64,000 bases of DNA, taken from the NCBI GenBank assembly GCA_035294085.1, contig DATGLP010000014.1, forward strand, positions 61,632 to 125,631, in the 5' to 3' direction. The notes under the pieces are model-generated. The model was not told the DNA's origin, made no database searches, and saw only the letters and a program-made list of their open reading frames with translations. The translations under genes were made by a program, and so were the position numbers. Within the stretch, counting starts at the first letter, position 1; every line of letters begins with the position of its first letter. The DNA is from Acidimicrobiales bacterium (lineage in GTDB: Bacteria; Actinomycetota; Acidimicrobiia; Acidimicrobiales; Bog-793). Below, piece by piece: positions 50,635-60,369 of the stretch.

Positions 50635-51284
50635 CCGATGCCCGGACGCGTCCTGAGCGCGACCGTGCTCCCGGCGAGCTTGCGCCGCAGGCGGTGGGCG
50701 TAGACGCGCAGGTAGTTGGACTCGTCGCCGTAGCCGGGACCCCAGACGTCTCGCAGGATCATCTGCTTCGTGCAGATGCGCCCCGCGTGCCGGGCGAGGT
50801 AGGCGAGGAACTCGAACTCGCGCGCGGTGAGGTCGAGCAGGACCCCGTCGAGGCGCGCCTCGTAGCGCGCCGCGTCGAGGGTGAGCGGTCCGACGCGCAC
50901 CTCGCTCGGGGCGCCCTCTCGCGGCGGGTGGTGGCGCAGCGCGACGCGAAGGCGCGCCTCGAGCTCGGCCATGCCGAACGGCTTCGTCACGAAGTCGTCC
51001 GCCCCGCCGTCGAGCGCGGCGACCTTGCGCTCCTCGGCGCCCGCGGCCGAGAGCACGATGATCGGCACGCTCGACCACTGCCGGAGACGACGGCACACCT
51101 CGAGGCCATCGAGGTCGTCGAGGCCGAGGTCGAGCACGACGACGTCCGGCGCACGCGAGGCCGCCTCGGCGAGACCCTGCGCGCCCGAGCGCGCGACGGC
51201 GACGTCGTAGCCACGCGCGCCGAGCCCGATCCGCAGGATCTGGCACAGCCCGCGGTCGTCGTCGACGACGAGCACCCTCGCCAT
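50613..51284 (-). CDS. kdpE: response regulator KdpE
   Basis: A 223-residue OmpR/PhoB-family regulator. The receiver domain has acidic VVDDD near the start, phospho-acceptor Asp in VVLDLGL and Lys in FVTKPFG; the winged helix ends with TRPGIGYEL. The ATG at 51284 overlaps the kinase stop (TGATG). It presumably activates the divergent-convergent kdp operon that ends against it. Confidence 0.93.
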   Translation of the reverse strand: MARVLVVDDDRGLCQILRIGLGARGYDVAVARSGAQGLAEAASRAPDVVVLDLGLDDLDGLEVCRRLRQWSSVPIIVLSAAGAEERKVAALDGGADDFVTKPFGMAELEARLRVALRHHPPREGAPSEVRVGPLTLDAARYEARLDGVLLDLTAREFEFLAYLARHAGRICTKQMILRDVWGPGYGDESNYLRVYAHRLRRKLAGSTVALRTRPGIGYELDAE

Positions 51285-52786
51285 CACCCCACCTCCGCTG
51301 GCATCGGCGCGACCGGCAGCCGGAAGACGAACTCGGCCCCCCCGCCGGGCGGCGAGACGAGGCGCATCGACTGCCCGTGGACCTCGAGGAATGCCTCGGC
51401 GATGGCGAGGCCCAGCCCGCTGCGACCGCCGCCGCTCGCCTCGTCGAAGAACCCGAAGAGCCCCTCGCGCGCCCCGGGCGGGACGCCGGGTCCGTCGTCG
51501 GCGACGTGCACCTCGACCGCGTCCTCGCAGGCGCACGCGCTCACGACGACGCGGCTCGCCTCCCGGGCGTGGCGATCCGCGTTGTCGAGGAGGTTCACGA
51601 AGACCTGGACGACGAGGACGGGGTCGACGTCGACCGGGGGGAGATCGGCCGGCAGGCTGAGGACGAAGCGGTCGGCGGCCGGCGAGGCGAGCGTCGCCAG
51701 CGCCTCGGCGACGAGGTCCTCGAGGTCGACCGCCTCGCGCCGGGCCTCCAGCGCGCCGGCACGAAGCCGCGTCATGTCGAGGAGGTTCGTGACGAGGCGG
51801 GCGAGGCGGTCCGCCTGGGCCTCGACGAGTGCGAGCAGCTCCTCGGTCTCGCCCGGGGCGAGCACGAGATCGCGGCGACGCAGGTCCGAGACGGCCGCCT
51901 TGACGGTCGCGAGGGGGGTGCGCAGGTCGTGCGATACCGCCCCCATGAGCGCGCTCCGCCACCGGTCGACCTGCTCGAGCAGGCTGGCGCGCAGCGCCTG
52001 CTCGCGCAGCCGGCCGCGCTCGATGGCGAGCGCGGCCTGGTTGCCGTAGGTGCGCAGCAGTTCCCAGTCGCGCCGGTCGAGGCGCGCGCCGGCGAGCGCG
52101 AGGACGCCGACGGGGCGCCGCGACGCGCTGAGCGGCAGGGCGAGGACGCCGGCGGAGGCGCCGACGCTGCGCAGGACGTTCGCCGAGGGCGTGGCAGCCC
52201 GCAGCTGCTCGTCGTCGAGCGGCTCGCCGGCCGCCGCGGCGACGCCGATGCCCTCGGGCCCCGGCAGCAAGAGCGCGACGCCGGCCGGTCGGAACACCTG
52301 GTGGACCGTGGCGACGATGCGCTCGAGGAGCTCGGGGAGGGGGACCTCGGCGATGAGGACGTCGGAGAGCTCGAACAGCTGGCGCATCGCCGCGAGGTGC
52401 CGGCGCGACTCGGCTCGCGCGGCGCGCAGGCGGGCCACCACGCGCGCCACGACGAGCATCACCACCGCCCAGACCGCGAGCGCCACCCAGTCCTCGCCGC
52501 TCGTCACGTCGAGCGTGCCGTAGGGGGGGATGAAGGCGACGTCGTAGACGAGGAAGCCCGCCGCGACGGTCAGCGCGCCGGCGACGAACCCACCGGTCGC
52601 GACGCCGACGACGACCGGCACGACGAGGGCGAGCGCGACCGTCGCGCTCGAGAAGGTCTGCCGGAGGGGCAGCAGCGCCGCGGCGAACAGCGCGAGGCAG
52701 GCGAGCCCCGCCGTCGTGCCGACCTGCCACGCTCGATCGGTGCGCACCGCCTCCTGCCGCCGTGACGTCTCCGGCAGTCTACGCAA
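51284..52786 (-). CDS. kdpD: KdpD C-terminal half: membrane sensor histidine kinase
   Basis: A 500-residue kinase that matches the second half of KdpD: a DUF4118 four-helix membrane region (about 20-120), a GAF domain (to about 270), HisKA with GAVSHDLRTPLATVK (phospho-His) and HATPase_c with NLLDNADRHA and GGRSGLGLAI. The cytosolic N-terminal KdpD/USP part is missing and is encoded by 49387-50634 on the other strand. The start is TTG 52786 or GTG 52747. It is in one unit with kdpE and follows an ABC ATPase gene. Confidence 0.9.
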   Translation of the reverse strand: MRRLPETSRRQEAVRTDRAWQVGTTAGLACLALFAAALLPLRQTFSSATVALALVVPVVVGVATGGFVAGALTVAAGFLVYDVAFIPPYGTLDVTSGEDWVALAVWAVVMLVVARVVARLRAARAESRRHLAAMRQLFELSDVLIAEVPLPELLERIVATVHQVFRPAGVALLLPGPEGIGVAAAAGEPLDDEQLRAATPSANVLRSVGASAGVLALPLSASRRPVGVLALAGARLDRRDWELLRTYGNQAALAIERGRLREQALRASLLEQVDRWRSALMGAVSHDLRTPLATVKAAVSDLRRRDLVLAPGETEELLALVEAQADRLARLVTNLLDMTRLRAGALEARREAVDLEDLVAEALATLASPAADRFVLSLPADLPPVDVDPVLVVQVFVNLLDNADRHAREASRVVVSACACEDAVEVHVADDGPGVPPGAREGLFGFFDEASGGGRSGLGLAIAEAFLEVHGQSMRLVSPPGGGAEFVFRLPVAPMPAEVG

Positions 52787-52810
52787 CCGTCCGCCGTGCC
52801 CACCCTCGGC

Positions 52811-53620
52811 TCACCACGAGGCGGCGGCGTGCGCGACGTAGCGCCCGGCGACCCGCTCGAGGTGGACGGAGAGGCCGAAGCACGCGCTGAGCGGCCCGTC
52901 GGCGAGCACCTCCGCCGCGGGCCCAGCCGCGACCGCCCGCCCCTCGCGCAGCAGCAGGGCGTGGCTGACGCGCGTCGGCAGCTCCTCGAGGCTGTGCGCG
53001 ACGTGCACGATCGTCGGGCGGTCGGGCGCCGCGGCGAGCCCGTCGAGCACCGAGACGAGGGCCTCGCGCCCGGGCAGGTCCACGCCGATCGCCGGCTCGT
53101 CGAGGAGCAGGAGGGCATGGCGACCGAGCATCGCCCGCGCGATGAGGATCCGCTGGCGCTCGCCGAGGCTGCACAGACCGAAGAGCTGGTCGGCGACGTG
53201 CGCGCAGTGCAGCTCGGCGAGGAGGCTGCGCGCCTCCTCCTCGGCCGCCCGGTCGAACGCTCCCCACCAGGGGGCCAGGAGGCCATCGCGACCGGTGAGC
53301 ACGATCTCGGTGGCCGTCGCGTTCGGGGGGAGCTGATCGGCGACGTGGTGGCCCACGATCGCGATGCGGCGACGCAGCTCCCGCAGGTCGCTGCGTCCGA
53401 GGCGCGCCCCGAGGACGACGACCTCCCCGCTGGTCGGGTGGCGCTGCGCGCCGAGCAGGCCGAGCAGCGTCGTCTTGCCGGCGCCGTTCGGGCCGAGGAG
53501 CGCCCAGTACTCGCCGACGCCGATCTCGCAGGAGATCGGCCCGAGGATGGCGCGCCCGCCGGCGACGAGCACGGTCGCGCCGGCAAGGCGCGCCGCGACC
53601 TCGCGACGGCTCGGGTCCAC
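52811..53620 (-). CDS. ABC transporter ATP-binding protein (YlmA/ModF-like)
   Basis: A 269-residue ATPase with Walker [10 protein letters not shown], a Q-loop region, the diverged signature CSLGERQR in place of LSGGQ, Walker [10 protein letters not shown] and the H-loop VHVAHS. The signature is typical of YlmA/ModF-type ATPases, which often lack a linked permease; none is seen here. The GTG at 53620 is selected because upstream in-frame sequence is low complexity. It is 24 bases before the kdpD kinase gene, so they may share a transcript. Confidence 0.82.
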   Translation of the reverse strand: MDPSRREVAARLAGATVLVAGGRAILGPISCEIGVGEYWALLGPNGAGKTTLLGLLGAQRHPTSGEVVVLGARLGRSDLRELRRRIAIVGHHVADQLPPNATATEIVLTGRDGLLAPWWGAFDRAAEEEARSLLAELHCAHVADQLFGLCSLGERQRILIARAMLGRHALLLLDEPAIGVDLPGREALVSVLDGLAAAPDRPTIVHVAHSLEELPTRVSHALLLREGRAVAAGPAAEVLADGPLSACFGLSVHLERVAGRYVAHAAASW

Positions 53621-53876
53621 TGCCGCATTCGAGCAGGCTCGTCCTCCGGCGCGCAACGTGGCGACGCCGGGCGCGTGGCGCACGCCCGGTGCGGCTCGCC
53701 GCGCCGGCGTGGAACGTCCCGGACGCGGCATCGGTCCGTGCGCCAGGCGACGCGACCCCGGGCGCGCCGGGACCCGCAGCAGGCCCGAGGAGCGACCGGC
53801 GAGGGCGGCGCCAGGCGTCGGTGGAGCCCCTGGCACCGAGCGGTTAGCGTCGACGCGTAGCAGCGAGGAGGTCGCG

Positions 53877-56543
53877 ATGGGACTGAACAGCTTCGGGGCC
53901 GAGCAGGAGCTCGTCGTCGGGGGCCGCCCCTACCGGATCCACCGCCTGTCGGCCCTCGCCGGGCGCCACGACGTCGAGCGCCTGCCGTACTCGATGAAGA
54001 TCCTCCTCGAGAACCTGCTGCGCAACGAGGACGGCAGGAACGTGACCGGCGAGGACATCGAGGCGCTCGCCGACTTCGCCCGCAGCGGTCCGAGCGACCG
54101 GGAGATCGCCTTCTCGCCGGCGCGCATCCTCCTCCAGGACTTCACCGGCGTCCCCTGCGTCGTCGACCTCGCCGCGCTGCGCGACGCGGTCGACGCCCTC
54201 GGGGGTCGCCCCGAGGCCGTCAACCCCCAGATCCCCGTCGACCTCGTGATCGACCACTCGGTCATCGCGGAGGTGGCGGGCCGGCCCGACGCCTTCGTGC
54301 GCAACGCCGAGCTCGAGCTCGCCCGCAACCTCGAGCGCTACCGCTTCCTGCGCTGGGGGCAGCAGGCCTTCTCGAACTTCCGGGTCGTGCCGCCCGACAC
54401 CGGCATCTGCCACCAGGTCAACCTCGAGTACCTCGCCCAGGTCGTCTTCCGGGACGCCGAGGGTGGCGCCTACCCGGACAGCCTCGTCGGCACGGACTCG
54501 CACACGCCGATGGTGAACGGCCTCGGCGTCCTCGCCTGGGGGGTGGGCGGGATCGAGGCGGAGGCAGCGATGCTCGGCCAGCCGATCCCGCTCCTCATCC
54601 CGAGCGTCGTCGGCCTGCGCCTGTCGGGCGAGCTGCCCGAGGGGTCGACCGCCACCGACCTTGTCCTCACCATCGCCGAGCTCCTGCGCCGCCACGGCGT
54701 GGTCGGCAAGTTCGTCGAGCTCTACGGGCCCGGCGTCGCGGCCGTGCCCGTGGAGAACCGGGCGACCATCGGGAACATGTCCCCGGAGTACGGCTCGACG
54801 GTGACCATCGTGCCGATCGACGAGGACACGCTGCGCTACCTGCGCCTCACGGGCCGGCCGGCCGACCTCGTCGACCTCGTCGAGGCCTACGCGAAGGAGC
54901 AGGGCCTCTGGCACGACCCGAGCGTCGAGCCGGCGTACACCGAGACGATCGAGCTCGACCTGTCGACCGTCGTCCCGAGCCTCGCCGGGCCCTCTCGGCC
55001 CCAGGACCGCGTCCCTCTCAGGCGCTCGAAGGCGATGCTGCGCGAGTCGCTCGCCGCGGCCGTGGGGGGGAGCGCCGGGGACCGGCCGCGCTCGCCGCAG
55101 CTCGTGCGGCTCACCTCGGGCGAGCAGTTCGAGCTCGACCACGGCGACGTGGTCATCGCCGCCATCACGAGCTGTACGAACACCTCGAACCCGCAGGTCA
55201 TGCTCGCGGCGGGCCTGCTCGCCCGGCGCGCCGTCGAGCGAGGCCTCACCTCCAAGCCGTGGGTGAAGACCTCGCTCGCACCGGGCTCGCGCGTCGTCAT
55301 CGACTACTACGAGCAAGCCGGCCTCCTCCCCTACCTCGAGAAGCTCGGCTTCCACCTCGTCGGCTTCGGCTGCACGACCTGCATCGGCAACTCGGGTCCA
55401 CTCGCGCCCGAGATCTCCGCGGCGATCGCGGCCGGCAACCTCTCGTGCGCCGCCGTCCTGTCGGGCAACCGGAACTTCGAGGGGCGCGTGCACCCCGAGG
55501 TGCGGCTGAACTACCTCGCCTCGCCACCGCTCGTCGTCGCCTACGCCATCGCCGGGACGATGGACGTCGACCTGTACGCCGAGCCGCTCGGCGTGGGCAG
55601 CGACGGCGCCCCCGTCTACCTGCGCGACATCTGGCCCACGGCGGCCGAGGTCGCCGCGGCGGTGCGCGACTCGGTGCAAGCCTCGATGTTCGCGAAGGAC
55701 TACGCCGACGTCTTCGGCGGGGACGAGGCGTGGCGGAGCCTGGAGGCCCCGACCGGCCAGCGCTACTCGTGGGACGAGTCGACCTACGTGAAGCGGCCGC
55801 CGTTCCTCGAGGGCATCGGGCCGAACCCGGCCCCCCTCGCCGACATCGTCTCGGCGCGCGCGCTCGCCGTGCTCGGCGACTCCGTCACGACGGACCACAT
55901 CTCGCCGGCCGGCGCGATCCGCCCGACGAGCCCGGCCGGGCGCTGGCTGCTCGAGCACGGCGTCGCCGAGGCAGACTTCAACTCGCTCGGCACGCGCCGC
56001 GGCAACCACGAGGTGATGCTGCGCGGCACCTTCGCCAACAACCGAATCCGCAACCGCCTCGTGCCCGGGACCGAGGGTGGGGTCACCGTCCACCTGCCCG
56101 ACGGGGAGGTGGGCACGATCTACGACGTCGCCATGCGCTACGCCACCGAGCAGGTACCGCTCGTCATCCTGGCCGGCAAGGAGTACGGCTCGGGGTCGTC
56201 GCGCGACTGGGCGGCGAAGGGAACGGCCCTGCTCGGCGTGCGAGCGGTGCTCGCCGAGAGCTTCGAGCGGATCCACCGCTCCAACCTGATCGGGATGGGC
56301 GTCGCGCCGCTGCAGTTCCTCGACGGCGGCGTGGACGCGCTCGGCCTCACCGGGCGCGAGGTCTACACGATCACCGGCCTCGCCGGCGTGCCGCCGGCCG
56401 AGCTGATCGGCCGGCGCCTCACCGTCGCCGCGGACGACCGGCGCTTCGAGGTCCTCCTGCGGATCGACACGCCGACGGAGGCGGACTACTTCGCGCACGG
56501 CGGCATCCTGCCCTTCGTCGCCCGCAAGCTCGCCGCGTCCTGA
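53877..56543 (+). CDS. acnA: aconitate hydratase A
   Basis: TCA-cycle enzyme that isomerises citrate and isocitrate. The 888-residue protein is of the AcnA/IRP type. Fe-S ligand cysteines are visible in TSCTNTSNP and [12 protein letters not shown], and active-site segments [28 protein letters not shown] and HRSNLIGMG are intact. ATG 53877 follows GAGGAGG. It is monocistronic, divergent from the ABC ATPase across 256 bases in which I see no further gene. Confidence 0.97.
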   Translation: MGLNSFGAEQELVVGGRPYRIHRLSALAGRHDVERLPYSMKILLENLLRNEDGRNVTGEDIEALADFARSGPSDREIAFSPARILLQDFTGVPCVVDLAALRDAVDALGGRPEAVNPQIPVDLVIDHSVIAEVAGRPDAFVRNAELELARNLERYRFLRWGQQAFSNFRVVPPDTGICHQVNLEYLAQVVFRDAEGGAYPDSLVGTDSHTPMVNGLGVLAWGVGGIEAEAAMLGQPIPLLIPSVVGLRLSGELPEGSTATDLVLTIAELLRRHGVVGKFVELYGPGVAAVPVENRATIGNMSPEYGSTVTIVPIDEDTLRYLRLTGRPADLVDLVEAYAKEQGLWHDPSVEPAYTETIELDLSTVVPSLAGPSRPQDRVPLRRSKAMLRESLAAAVGGSAGDRPRSPQLVRLTSGEQFELDHGDVVIAAITSCTNTSNPQVMLAAGLLARRAVERGLTSKPWVKTSLAPGSRVVIDYYEQAGLLPYLEKLGFHLVGFGCTTCIGNSGPLAPEISAAIAAGNLSCAAVLSGNRNFEGRVHPEVRLNYLASPPLVVAYAIAGTMDVDLYAEPLGVGSDGAPVYLRDIWPTAAEVAAAVRDSVQASMFAKDYADVFGGDEAWRSLEAPTGQRYSWDESTYVKRPPFLEGIGPNPAPLADIVSARALAVLGDSVTTDHISPAGAIRPTSPAGRWLLEHGVAEADFNSLGTRRGNHEVMLRGTFANNRIRNRLVPGTEGGVTVHLPDGEVGTIYDVAMRYATEQVPLVILAGKEYGSGSSRDWAAKGTALLGVRAVLAESFERIHRSNLIGMGVAPLQFLDGGVDALGLTGREVYTITGLAGVPPAELIGRRLTVAADDRRFEVLLRIDTPTEADYFAHGGILPFVARKLAAS

Positions 56544-56631
56544 CGCTGTCGCCCCTCGGCGGCGTCGCGACCGCTGGCCACCTCGGGGCGTGCTCGCCCG
56601 GCAGCCGGCGCCCTGGGAGACGGCGGCCGTT

Positions 56632-56649
56632 CCCTGCACCCGTGCAGGG
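56632..56649. terminator. hairpin between convergent acnA and ccdA
   Basis: A perfect 8-bp stem (CCCTGCAC / GTGCAGGG) with a 2-base loop (or 7 bp with 4 bases) in the 147-base gap between two convergent genes; it can serve both directions. No U-tract. Confidence 0.5.
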
Positions 56650-56690
56650 CGCCCGGGCCCTCGGTCCGGTCCGGGCGAGGTGGCCGTGGC

Positions 56691-57440
56691 TCAGCCGATC
56701 GTGACGAGGCGGCCGAGGCCGATGGCGCGCAGCGCCACCTCGAGCTCGCTCGTCGCCCAGCTCATCCGGTCGAGGACGAGCAGGACGCCGAAGCCCGCGA
56801 GGAGCAGGGCCGAGGCGATCGTGACCGCCCGCAGGTGGCGCCTCACCACCGCGAGGGCGCCTGCCAGGCGGCCGAGGCCGCAGCCGACCGCGAGGAGCGG
56901 CACGCCGAGCCCCGCCGCGTAGCACGCGAGGAGGAGCGCGCCCCGGCCGATCCCGCGCTCGGTCGCTGCCACGGACAGGACCGAGGCGAGGACCGGGCCG
57001 ATGCACGGCGTCCAGCCGAGCCCGAAGGCCACCCCGGCGACGGGCGCGGCGAGGGGACCGAGGCGGGCGGTGTCGGGGTGGAAGCGAACCTCGCCGTAGA
57101 GGGCGGGGAGGCGCAGCACGAGGGAGCCGGCGAGGAAGAGCGCCATGGCGATGACGAAGGCCCCGGCGGCGCGCGTGAGGACGAGGCGGTCGTGGAAGAG
57201 CGCCTGGCCGACCGAGGTGGCCGAGACGCCGAGGAGCACGAAGACCGTCCCGAAGCCGGCGACGAAGAGCAGGCCGTCCCGGACGATGCGCGCCAGGTGG
57301 CCCCTGCCGTCCGCCGGCCCGGCGAGGTCGAGGCCCGTCACCACCGACAGGTAGGCGGGCACGACCGGGAGCACGCACGGGGACGCGAAGGAGAGGACGC
57401 CGCCGCCGAAGGCGGCGAGGTAGCTCACCGGGACGCTCAT
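56691..57440 (-). CDS. ccdA: cytochrome c biogenesis protein CcdA
   Basis: A 249-residue membrane protein with six helices. The redox cysteines are in SPCVLPVVPAY (helix 1) and GWTPCIGPVLAS (helix 4), the canonical CcdA positions. It would move reducing equivalents across the membrane for cytochrome c or thioredoxin-like proteins. It is the more canonical of two ccdA-type genes in the window (the other is at 24966-25895). No ccsA or resB is adjacent. Confidence 0.92.
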   Translation of the reverse strand: MSVPVSYLAAFGGGVLSFASPCVLPVVPAYLSVVTGLDLAGPADGRGHLARIVRDGLLFVAGFGTVFVLLGVSATSVGQALFHDRLVLTRAAGAFVIAMALFLAGSLVLRLPALYGEVRFHPDTARLGPLAAPVAGVAFGLGWTPCIGPVLASVLSVAATERGIGRGALLLACYAAGLGVPLLAVGCGLGRLAGALAVVRRHLRAVTIASALLLAGFGVLLVLDRMSWATSELEVALRAIGLGRLVTIG

Positions 57441-57540
57441 CTGCTCGGACCGCTCCTGCGAAGGGCCGCCTGTCCGGCTGGGCCGGCCGCGGGGTCACAG
57501 CCTCGCGCACCGGCGAGAGCGGGGCGAACGCGGGGAATGC

Positions 57541-57569
57541 TTGCGTTCGGGCGGCGGCGGCGCCATTGT
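57541..57569 (+). promoter_or_regulatory. possible promoter of the DUF3263-otsB unit
   Basis: TTGCGT (57541-57546), 17 bases and CATTGT (57564-57569) lie 22 bases before the ATG at 57591. The -10 is a poor match, so this is tentative. Confidence 0.35.
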
Positions 57570-57590
57570 CGTCCCGATGACGGGGGCGGG

Positions 57591-57848
57591 ATGGGTCTGA
57601 GCGCCGTCGAGCGGCGCGTGCTCGACTTCGAGCGAGCCTGGTGGACCCTCGGCGAACCCAAGCGCGACGCGATCCGTGCCCGCCTCCAGATGTCCCCCTC
57701 CCGCTACTACGCGCTCCTCGACCGGCTCGCCGACTCGCCCGACGCCCTCGCCTACGACCCGCTCGTCGTGCGGCGCGCCCGGCGCCGGCGCGCGGCTCGG
57801 CGCGCCCGGCTCTTCGGCGAGGCGCCACGCCGGAGCGAGCCTCGCTGA
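57591..57848 (+). CDS. DUF3263 protein
   Basis: An 85-residue protein with the DUF3263 pattern: ERRVLDFERAWW, the helix-turn-helix-like KRDAIRARLQMSPSRYYALLDRL (core MSPSRYYALL) and a basic tail. This family is almost confined to actinobacteria; a DNA-binding role is likely from the fold but untested. Its stop overlaps the otsB start. Confidence 0.9.
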   Translation: MGLSAVERRVLDFERAWWTLGEPKRDAIRARLQMSPSRYYALLDRLADSPDALAYDPLVVRRARRRRAARRARLFGEAPRRSEPR

Positions 57849-58642
57849 GCGCCCAGGCGCTCGCCGCAGCGCGGCGCCTCGGCGAGCGCGCGTCCGCCGG
57901 CGTGATCGTCACCGACTTCGACGGCACGCTCGCGCCCATCGTCGACGACCCGCAGCGGGCCCGGCCCCTGCCCGGAGCGCCCGACCTCCTCGCGGCGCTC
58001 GCGGCGCGCTTCCGGACCGTCGCGGTCGTCTCGGGGCGCCCAGCTCGGTTCCTCGCCGAGCGCCTCGAGCTCGACGAGCGCCCCTCGCGCCTCGTCGTCT
58101 TCGGCCTCTACGGCCTCGAGCGGGCCGACCCGGGGGGCGTCGGGATGCACGCCGAGGACCTCGCGCGCTGGCGCGACGCCCTCGCTCGAGCGAGCGCCGC
58201 GGCGCGGCGGCAGCTGCCGGTCGACGTGCTCGTGGAGGACAAGGGCCTCGGCCTCACCCTGCACTGGCGACGGGCGCCGGGCGCGCGCCGACGCGTCCTC
58301 GAGGTCGCCGAGGCCCTCGCGCGCGACGCAGGCCTGGCGCTGCGCGAGGCGAAGGCGGCGATCGAGCTCGGGCCGCCGGGCGCACCAGGCAAGGGCGACG
58401 TGGTCGGGCGCCTCGTCGCGGGCGCGACGGGGGCGTGCGTGCTCGGCGACGACCTCGGGGACCTCGCCGCCTTCGACGCGCTCGACGCGGTGGCGGCAGC
58501 TGGGGGGTGGACCTGCAAGGTGGCGGTCGCGGGGCCCGAGGCGCCACCCGCCCTCCTCGAGGCCGCGGACCTGCGCCTCGACGGGCCCCCGGCCGCCCTC
58601 GCCTTCCTGCGCGCCGTCCTCGAGGCCGCCGGTGGCGCCTGA
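57845..58642 (+). CDS. otsB: trehalose-6-phosphate phosphatase
   Basis: HAD-family phosphatase that releases trehalose from trehalose-6-phosphate. The 265-residue protein has the nucleophile motif DFDGTLAPI (D24, D26), VVSGR, and a C-terminal GDDLGD metal motif after a GKGDVV lysine. No ATG, GTG or TTG is in a suitable place; the best start is a CTG at 57845, which forms a CTGA overlap with the DUF3263 stop and has GGAGCGAG upstream. It faces otsA with a 6-base gap. Confidence 0.87.
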   Translation: MSAQALAAARRLGERASAGVIVTDFDGTLAPIVDDPQRARPLPGAPDLLAALAARFRTVAVVSGRPARFLAERLELDERPSRLVVFGLYGLERADPGGVGMHAEDLARWRDALARASAAARRQLPVDVLVEDKGLGLTLHWRRAPGARRRVLEVAEALARDAGLALREAKAAIELGPPGAPGKGDVVGRLVAGATGACVLGDDLGDLAAFDALDAVAAAGGWTCKVAVAGPEAPPALLEAADLRLDGPPAALAFLRAVLEAAGGA

Positions 58643-58648
58643 CGGGTC

Positions 58649-60052
58649 TCAGCCCCGATCCGGTCCGCGCACGGCACGGCGAGCCTGCGCGGCCACGGCG
58701 GCGAACCAGCGCGACGGGGGCCAGGCCCCAGCCGCCTCGGCGAGGCGCGCGGCGCGCTCGGTGCGCTCGGCCGGTTCGAGGGCGAGCGCCCGCTCGAGGA
58801 CCGACGCCGTGCCGCTCACGTCGAAGGGGTCGATTGCGAGCGCGCCGTCGGCCAGCTCGTGGAACGCGCCCGCCTCGCGGCTGAGGGCGAGCACCCCCGA
58901 GCGAGCGTTCACGAGCGGCCCCTCCTTGGCCACGAGGTTCATGCCGTCCCGGATCGGGTTGACGAGGAGGACGTCGTAGCAGCAGAGCGCGGCGAGCGAT
59001 CGATCGAGGTCGTCGTCCGTGGCGAGCTCGACCGGCGGCTCCCCGCCGGGGAGCGTGAAGCGCTCGTTGATGCGCTCCACGAGGTGCTCGACGTTCGCGC
59101 GATACGCGAGGTACTCGGGCAGCTCCTGGCGCGACAGGTAGGCGCGCGCGTGGAACTGGACGCGCCCGCGCAGCTCCGGCCGCCGCTCGAGCAGCTCCTC
59201 GAAGGCGAGGAAGCCGCGCACGAGGTTCTTCGACGGCTCGGCCCGGTCCACGCGCACGATGAGCGACCGGCCACCGAGGCGACCGAGCAGCTCGTCTCGC
59301 GCCGCCACGCAGGCGGGGCTCGCCACGAGCGCCTCGAGGCGCTCGCGGTCCGCGCCGAGGGGCGCGACGAAGGGAGCCGTCTCGCCGAGGCCGAAGGCGC
59401 GGGCGCAGGCGCGGTAGGCGTCGGCCCAGCGCGGCGTGTGGAAGCCGGCTGCGCCGTAGGAGGCGAGGCCGGCGAGGAGCTCCTGCGCGACCGCCCGCGG
59501 CAGGAGCGCGAGCTCCTCGGGCGTGCAGAACGGCGTGTGGCTGAAGTGCACCGTCCGCAGGTCCGGACGCTGCTCGGCGAGGTACGCGCCAGCGAGCAGG
59601 AGGTGGTAGTCGTGGACGACGACGAGCGCGCCCGGCGCCGCCCGTTCGGCGATGCGCTGCGCGAAGGCCCGGTTGTAGGTGCGGTAGGCGTCCCAGGCCT
59701 CGCCGAAGCGCCGGTCGAACGCGGGGCGGTAGACGCGGTCGAACAGGTTGTGGAGCAGGAACCACAGCGTGCCGTTCGCCACGACACGGTAGGCCGCGGC
59801 TTGCACCTCCTCGGCGACGTCGACGAGCTCGAGGACGATGCCCTCCTCGAGCTCGACGTGCCCACGCTCGCGCGCGACCCGCCGCTCGTCGGGCGTCGCC
59901 GGCGCGGCCACCCACGTGGCGCCCGTCCCCGCGAGCGCGCGCGCGAGGCTCGGCGCGAGGCCGCCGGCCGGCGCGGCCGCCGACGTCGACCCGTCCTCGG
60001 CGACGACGACCCTCGCCGGGCCTCGGTTGGCAGCGACCACGAGGTCGGTCAC
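58649..60052 (-). CDS. otsA: trehalose-6-phosphate synthase
   Basis: GT20 enzyme that joins UDP-glucose and glucose-6-phosphate. The 467-residue protein shows the N-terminal ANRGPARV loop, VHDYHLLLAG, HTPFCTPEEL, the sugar-nucleotide VDRAEPSKN segment and NPIRDGMNLVAKE. GTG 60052 places the Rossmann strand LVVAANRGP at the N-terminus. otsA and otsB are convergent, not in one operon, so each has its own control. Confidence 0.94.
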   Translation of the reverse strand: MTDLVVAANRGPARVVVAEDGSTSAAAPAGGLAPSLARALAGTGATWVAAPATPDERRVARERGHVELEEGIVLELVDVAEEVQAAAYRVVANGTLWFLLHNLFDRVYRPAFDRRFGEAWDAYRTYNRAFAQRIAERAAPGALVVVHDYHLLLAGAYLAEQRPDLRTVHFSHTPFCTPEELALLPRAVAQELLAGLASYGAAGFHTPRWADAYRACARAFGLGETAPFVAPLGADRERLEALVASPACVAARDELLGRLGGRSLIVRVDRAEPSKNLVRGFLAFEELLERRPELRGRVQFHARAYLSRQELPEYLAYRANVEHLVERINERFTLPGGEPPVELATDDDLDRSLAALCCYDVLLVNPIRDGMNLVAKEGPLVNARSGVLALSREAGAFHELADGALAIDPFDVSGTASVLERALALEPAERTERAARLAEAAGAWPPSRWFAAVAAQARRAVRGPDRG

Positions 60053-60225
60053 GGCCGCCCCCCTCGTCCGAGTCCGACGGGGGCTGGCTCGACCACATCG
60101 GTTCGAGGCGCCGCGCCAGCCGGACGGGGCAGCCGTGTCGTGGCGGTGCTCGCCCAGAGAAGGTGCACGGCCCATCTTCGCCAACCGCCGTTTCGCGGCA
60201 CAACGTGGGCCGGTCGCCACCCGCT

Positions 60226-60254
60226 TTGACGTGCGCCGCCGCGTCGTCCACAAT
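60226..60254 (+). promoter_or_regulatory. sigma-A-type promoter of the riboswitch-metM-metO transcript
   Basis: TTGACG (60226-60231), a 17-base spacer and CACAAT (60249-60254). Transcription should begin at about 60261, the first base of the SAM aptamer. Confidence 0.65.
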
Positions 60255-60260
60255 CTCCCC

Positions 60261-60360
60261 GATCATCCAGAGCGGCCGAGGGACGGGCCCTGCGACGCCG
60301 CGGCAACCAGCGACCGGGAGGGACGGTCCGGTCGGCCAGGTGCCAATGCCCGATCGATGA
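60261..60360 (+). ncRNA. SAM-I-clan (S-box) riboswitch
   Basis: The conserved S-box core is present: a CAGAG junction, GAGGGACGGGCCC, CGGCAACC (60301-60308) and AGGTGCCAATGCC (60338-60350). P2 pairs CGGC (60273-60276) with GCCG (60297-60300); P3 pairs CGACCGG (60311-60317) with CCGGTCG (60328-60334). P1 pairs TCATC (60263-60267) with GATGA (60356-60360). A P4 stem is not visible between the AATGCC strand and P1. The 3' strand of P1 directly touches the ribosome binding site GGAGGAG of the next gene, so SAM binding probably blocks translation. There is no room for a terminator. Confidence 0.85.
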
Positions 60361-60369
60361 GGAGGAGCC

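Noticed and set aside
60261..60360. SAM-IV or another SAM class for the riboswitch
   Set aside because: The sequence has SAM-I-style core strands (GAGGGAC-GGGCCC, GCAACC, GGTGCCAAT) in SAM-I order. The SAM-IV sequence I remember from mycobacteria differs in P2 and has an extra 3' stem not seen here. A variant cannot be excluded by eye.
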